NCBI GenBank assembly: GCA_937775205.1
Contig: CALKBX010000018.1
Coordinates: forward strand, 1-64,000
Source: an uncultured Verrucomicrobiae bacterium
Lineage (GTDB): Bacteria; Verrucomicrobiota; Verrucomicrobiia; Limisphaerales; UBA1100
Direction: 5' to 3'
Length of the DNA: 64,000 nucleotides
The position numbers and the translations under genes were made by a program. Positions 63,059 to 64,000 of this stretch are shown piece by piece. Every line of letters begins with the position of its first letter. The first letter of the stretch is position 1. A model generated the notes under the pieces. It was not told where the DNA came from. It saw nothing but the letters and a program-made list of their open reading frames with translations, and ran no database searches.

Positions 63059-63427
63059 ATGAAAACTAACCAAATCATGCTGGCAACAGCAATCATTGCT
63101 GGTGGACTAACCTATGCCACCACCAGCCAAGCGCAACAAGAGCCCGGCAAAGGCAGGCCCGGACAAGGTAAGACCCGTCCAGGCCAAGGAGAAGCCCGTC
63201 CAGGGCAAGGACAACGGCCTCAACGCGGTGGCGGTTTCAGCCGTTTTAACCCGTATGCTCAGCTGAATCTCACAGAGGATCAGCAGAAGAAAATGCAAGC
63301 AGTGCAACAGGAACAAAGCGCCGCGATGCGCAAGGCATTTGAGGATTTGCGCGGAGGTGGAGGCGACCGCGAAGCCATGAGAGCCAAGTTTGAAGAAATG
63401 CGCAAAAAGTTTGGGAAAACAATCTGA
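63059..63427 (+). CDS. secreted LTxxQ-type protein 3, N-terminal part (frameshifted)
   Basis: Signal peptide, then a repeated RPGQGK/RPGQGE/RPGQGQ linker and a helical unit LNLTEDQQKKMQAVQQEQSA. The frame ends at a TGA after GKTI. Removing one base in GGG/AAAA at 63413-63419 joins it to the next segment (KKFGK-QSEAILTD). Confidence 0.65.
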   Translation: MKTNQIMLATAIIAGGLTYATTSQAQQEPGKGRPGQGKTRPGQGEARPGQGQRPQRGGGFSRFNPYAQLNLTEDQQKKMQAVQQEQSAAMRKAFEDLRGGGGDREAMRAKFEEMRKKFGKTI

Positions 63428-63815
63428 GGCCATCCTCACCGATGCGCAGAAAAAGAAACTGGCTGAGATCCGCGCCAAAGGCCCGCAGCAGCCCGAGCGC
63501 CCCGGTGGAGGTGCCGGCCGGCGTGATCCATATGCCGCGCTTAACCTTACCGATGACCAAAAGAAAAAGGTCACTGCAATCCAAGCCGCAGAGAGCGCGG
63601 AAAGGCGGGCACTCTTCAGTGGCGGCAATCGCGAAGGCATGCGCGAAAAAATGACCGCGATGCGCGAGAAGACCAACAAAAACATCGAGGCCATCCTCAC
63701 CGACGAACAGAAAAAGAAGTTCAAGGAAATGCAATCCCAACGCCCCACGCGCCCCCAAGGCCGCCCCGGCGGTGAAGGCAAGGGCAAACAACGCCCCGGC
63801 CGTTCGGACGCATAA
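63390..63815 (+). CDS. secreted LTxxQ-type protein 3, C-terminal part (frameshifted)
   Basis: Homologous from about 63416: SEAILTDAQKKKLAEIRAKG, a Pro/Gly linker, then a second unit LNLTDDQKKKVTAIQAAESA and EAILTDEQKKKFKEMQSQ. A Gly/Arg/Pro-rich tail ends the protein. The two units are internally duplicated. Confidence 0.65.
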   Translation: MKKCAKSLGKQSEAILTDAQKKKLAEIRAKGPQQPERPGGGAGRRDPYAALNLTDDQKKKVTAIQAAESAERRALFSGGNREGMREKMTAMREKTNKNIEAILTDEQKKKFKEMQSQRPTRPQGRPGGEGKGKQRPGRSDA

Positions 63816-63841
63816 AATCCGCAACAATCACAAACCAACTC

Positions 63842-63867
63842 AAGCGGCCTTCGGGCCGCTTTTTTTA
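63842..63867 (+). terminator. intrinsic terminator with UUCG loop
   Basis: A perfect 8-bp stem AAGCGGCC / GGCCGCTT closed by TTCG, followed by a T-run. It is nearly identical to the terminator at 62977. Confidence 0.9.
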
Positions 63868-63982
63868 ATTTCGTGTGAAATCTTGCTGAATTGACCATTT
63901 AATCCCGTTTTTTGGCAGAAAAGATTAGTGCAACACTGCCCTTTTACCGTCTAATCAGCCGCAACAATCCAAACCACAAATC

Positions 63983-64000
63983 ATGAAACAGACCCAGATC
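63983..64000 (+). CDS. start of a further gene, partial
   Basis: ATG followed by KQTQI, cut by the window edge. The start resembles the preceding gene's MKTNQI, so it may be a fourth LTxxQ gene; there is too little sequence to be sure. Confidence 0.3.

Overview
The window looks like a chromosomal segment of a marine-type Verrucomicrobiota bacterium (Pedosphaera/Limisphaerales-like is my best guess; a planctomycete is the main alternative). The reasons are the DUF1592-type 'planctomycete cytochrome' and DUF1552 pair, an ECF sigma factor of the Rhodopirellula/Verrucomicrobium kind followed by a FecR-like gene, MoxR/DUF58/vWA/DUF4159 clusters, secreted beta-propeller and BNR proteins, and long 23-residue LRR arrays. 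This assignment rests on gene content alone.

Layout. Positions 1-44,124 are accessory and read entirely on the minus strand. From the promoter-distal end they hold: an LRR protein (cut by the window edge), DUF1592 and DUF1552 proteins, a PepSY membrane protein, a BNR/sortilin-like propeller, a GH32/GH43-like lipoprotein, a formylglycine-enzyme-like domain joined to a double-HExxH metallopeptidase-like region, a lactonase, two giant tandem paralogues (PA14-like, PKD-like, TPR-like and WD40 parts) that are heavily frame-disrupted, two secreted proteins of unknown function, and a MoxR/DUF4175-like/vWA/vWA/DUF58/GYF-MoxR/DUF4159 block. The region ends at a FecR-like protein and its ECF sigma factor. 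Genes from the DUF4159 gene (41,938) down to the lactonase (12,488) overlap or are separated by 0 to about 53 bases, so they may form one transcription unit of about 29.5 kb.

The most interesting signal is a bipartite motif on the minus strand, TGTCCARAT - 16 bases (ending nYYGRKAG) - T. It occurs five times with identical spacing: before the sigma factor itself, before the DUF4159-MoxR unit, before the FGE-peptidase gene, before the GH32-like lipoprotein and before the DUF1552-DUF1592 unit. In every case an ATG lies 9-11 bases after the final T. I read this as the promoter of the resident ECF sigma factor and therefore as a local regulon that is autoregulated and probably under FecR control.

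Positions 44.4-45.2 kb hold a phage-like helix-turn-helix gene, an 11-bp-period direct repeat and a tRNA 3'-end fragment, which suggests an integration scar. From 45.2 to 62.1 kb come intact, mostly housekeeping genes on both strands: LRR protein, mnmG, pgi, leuA, a DUF922 protease, a secreted PHP phosphoesterase, a zinc-ribbon protein, type-4 UDG, proC, an AI-2E family transporter, a HAD phosphatase, prfA, rpmE (type B), a DCC thiol protein, pterin carbinolamine dehydratase, and an aldehyde dehydrogenase next to a 2-keto-3-deoxy-arabinonate dehydratase-like FAH protein. The last 1.8 kb is an array of small secreted LTxxQ-type genes separated by strong UUCG-loop terminators.

At least fifteen apparent frameshifts occur at 9.9-44 kb and one at 63.4 kb, but none at 45-63 kb. 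Several sit in short homopolymers. Some may be sequence errors, so broken genes are given as segments and the break points are stated.
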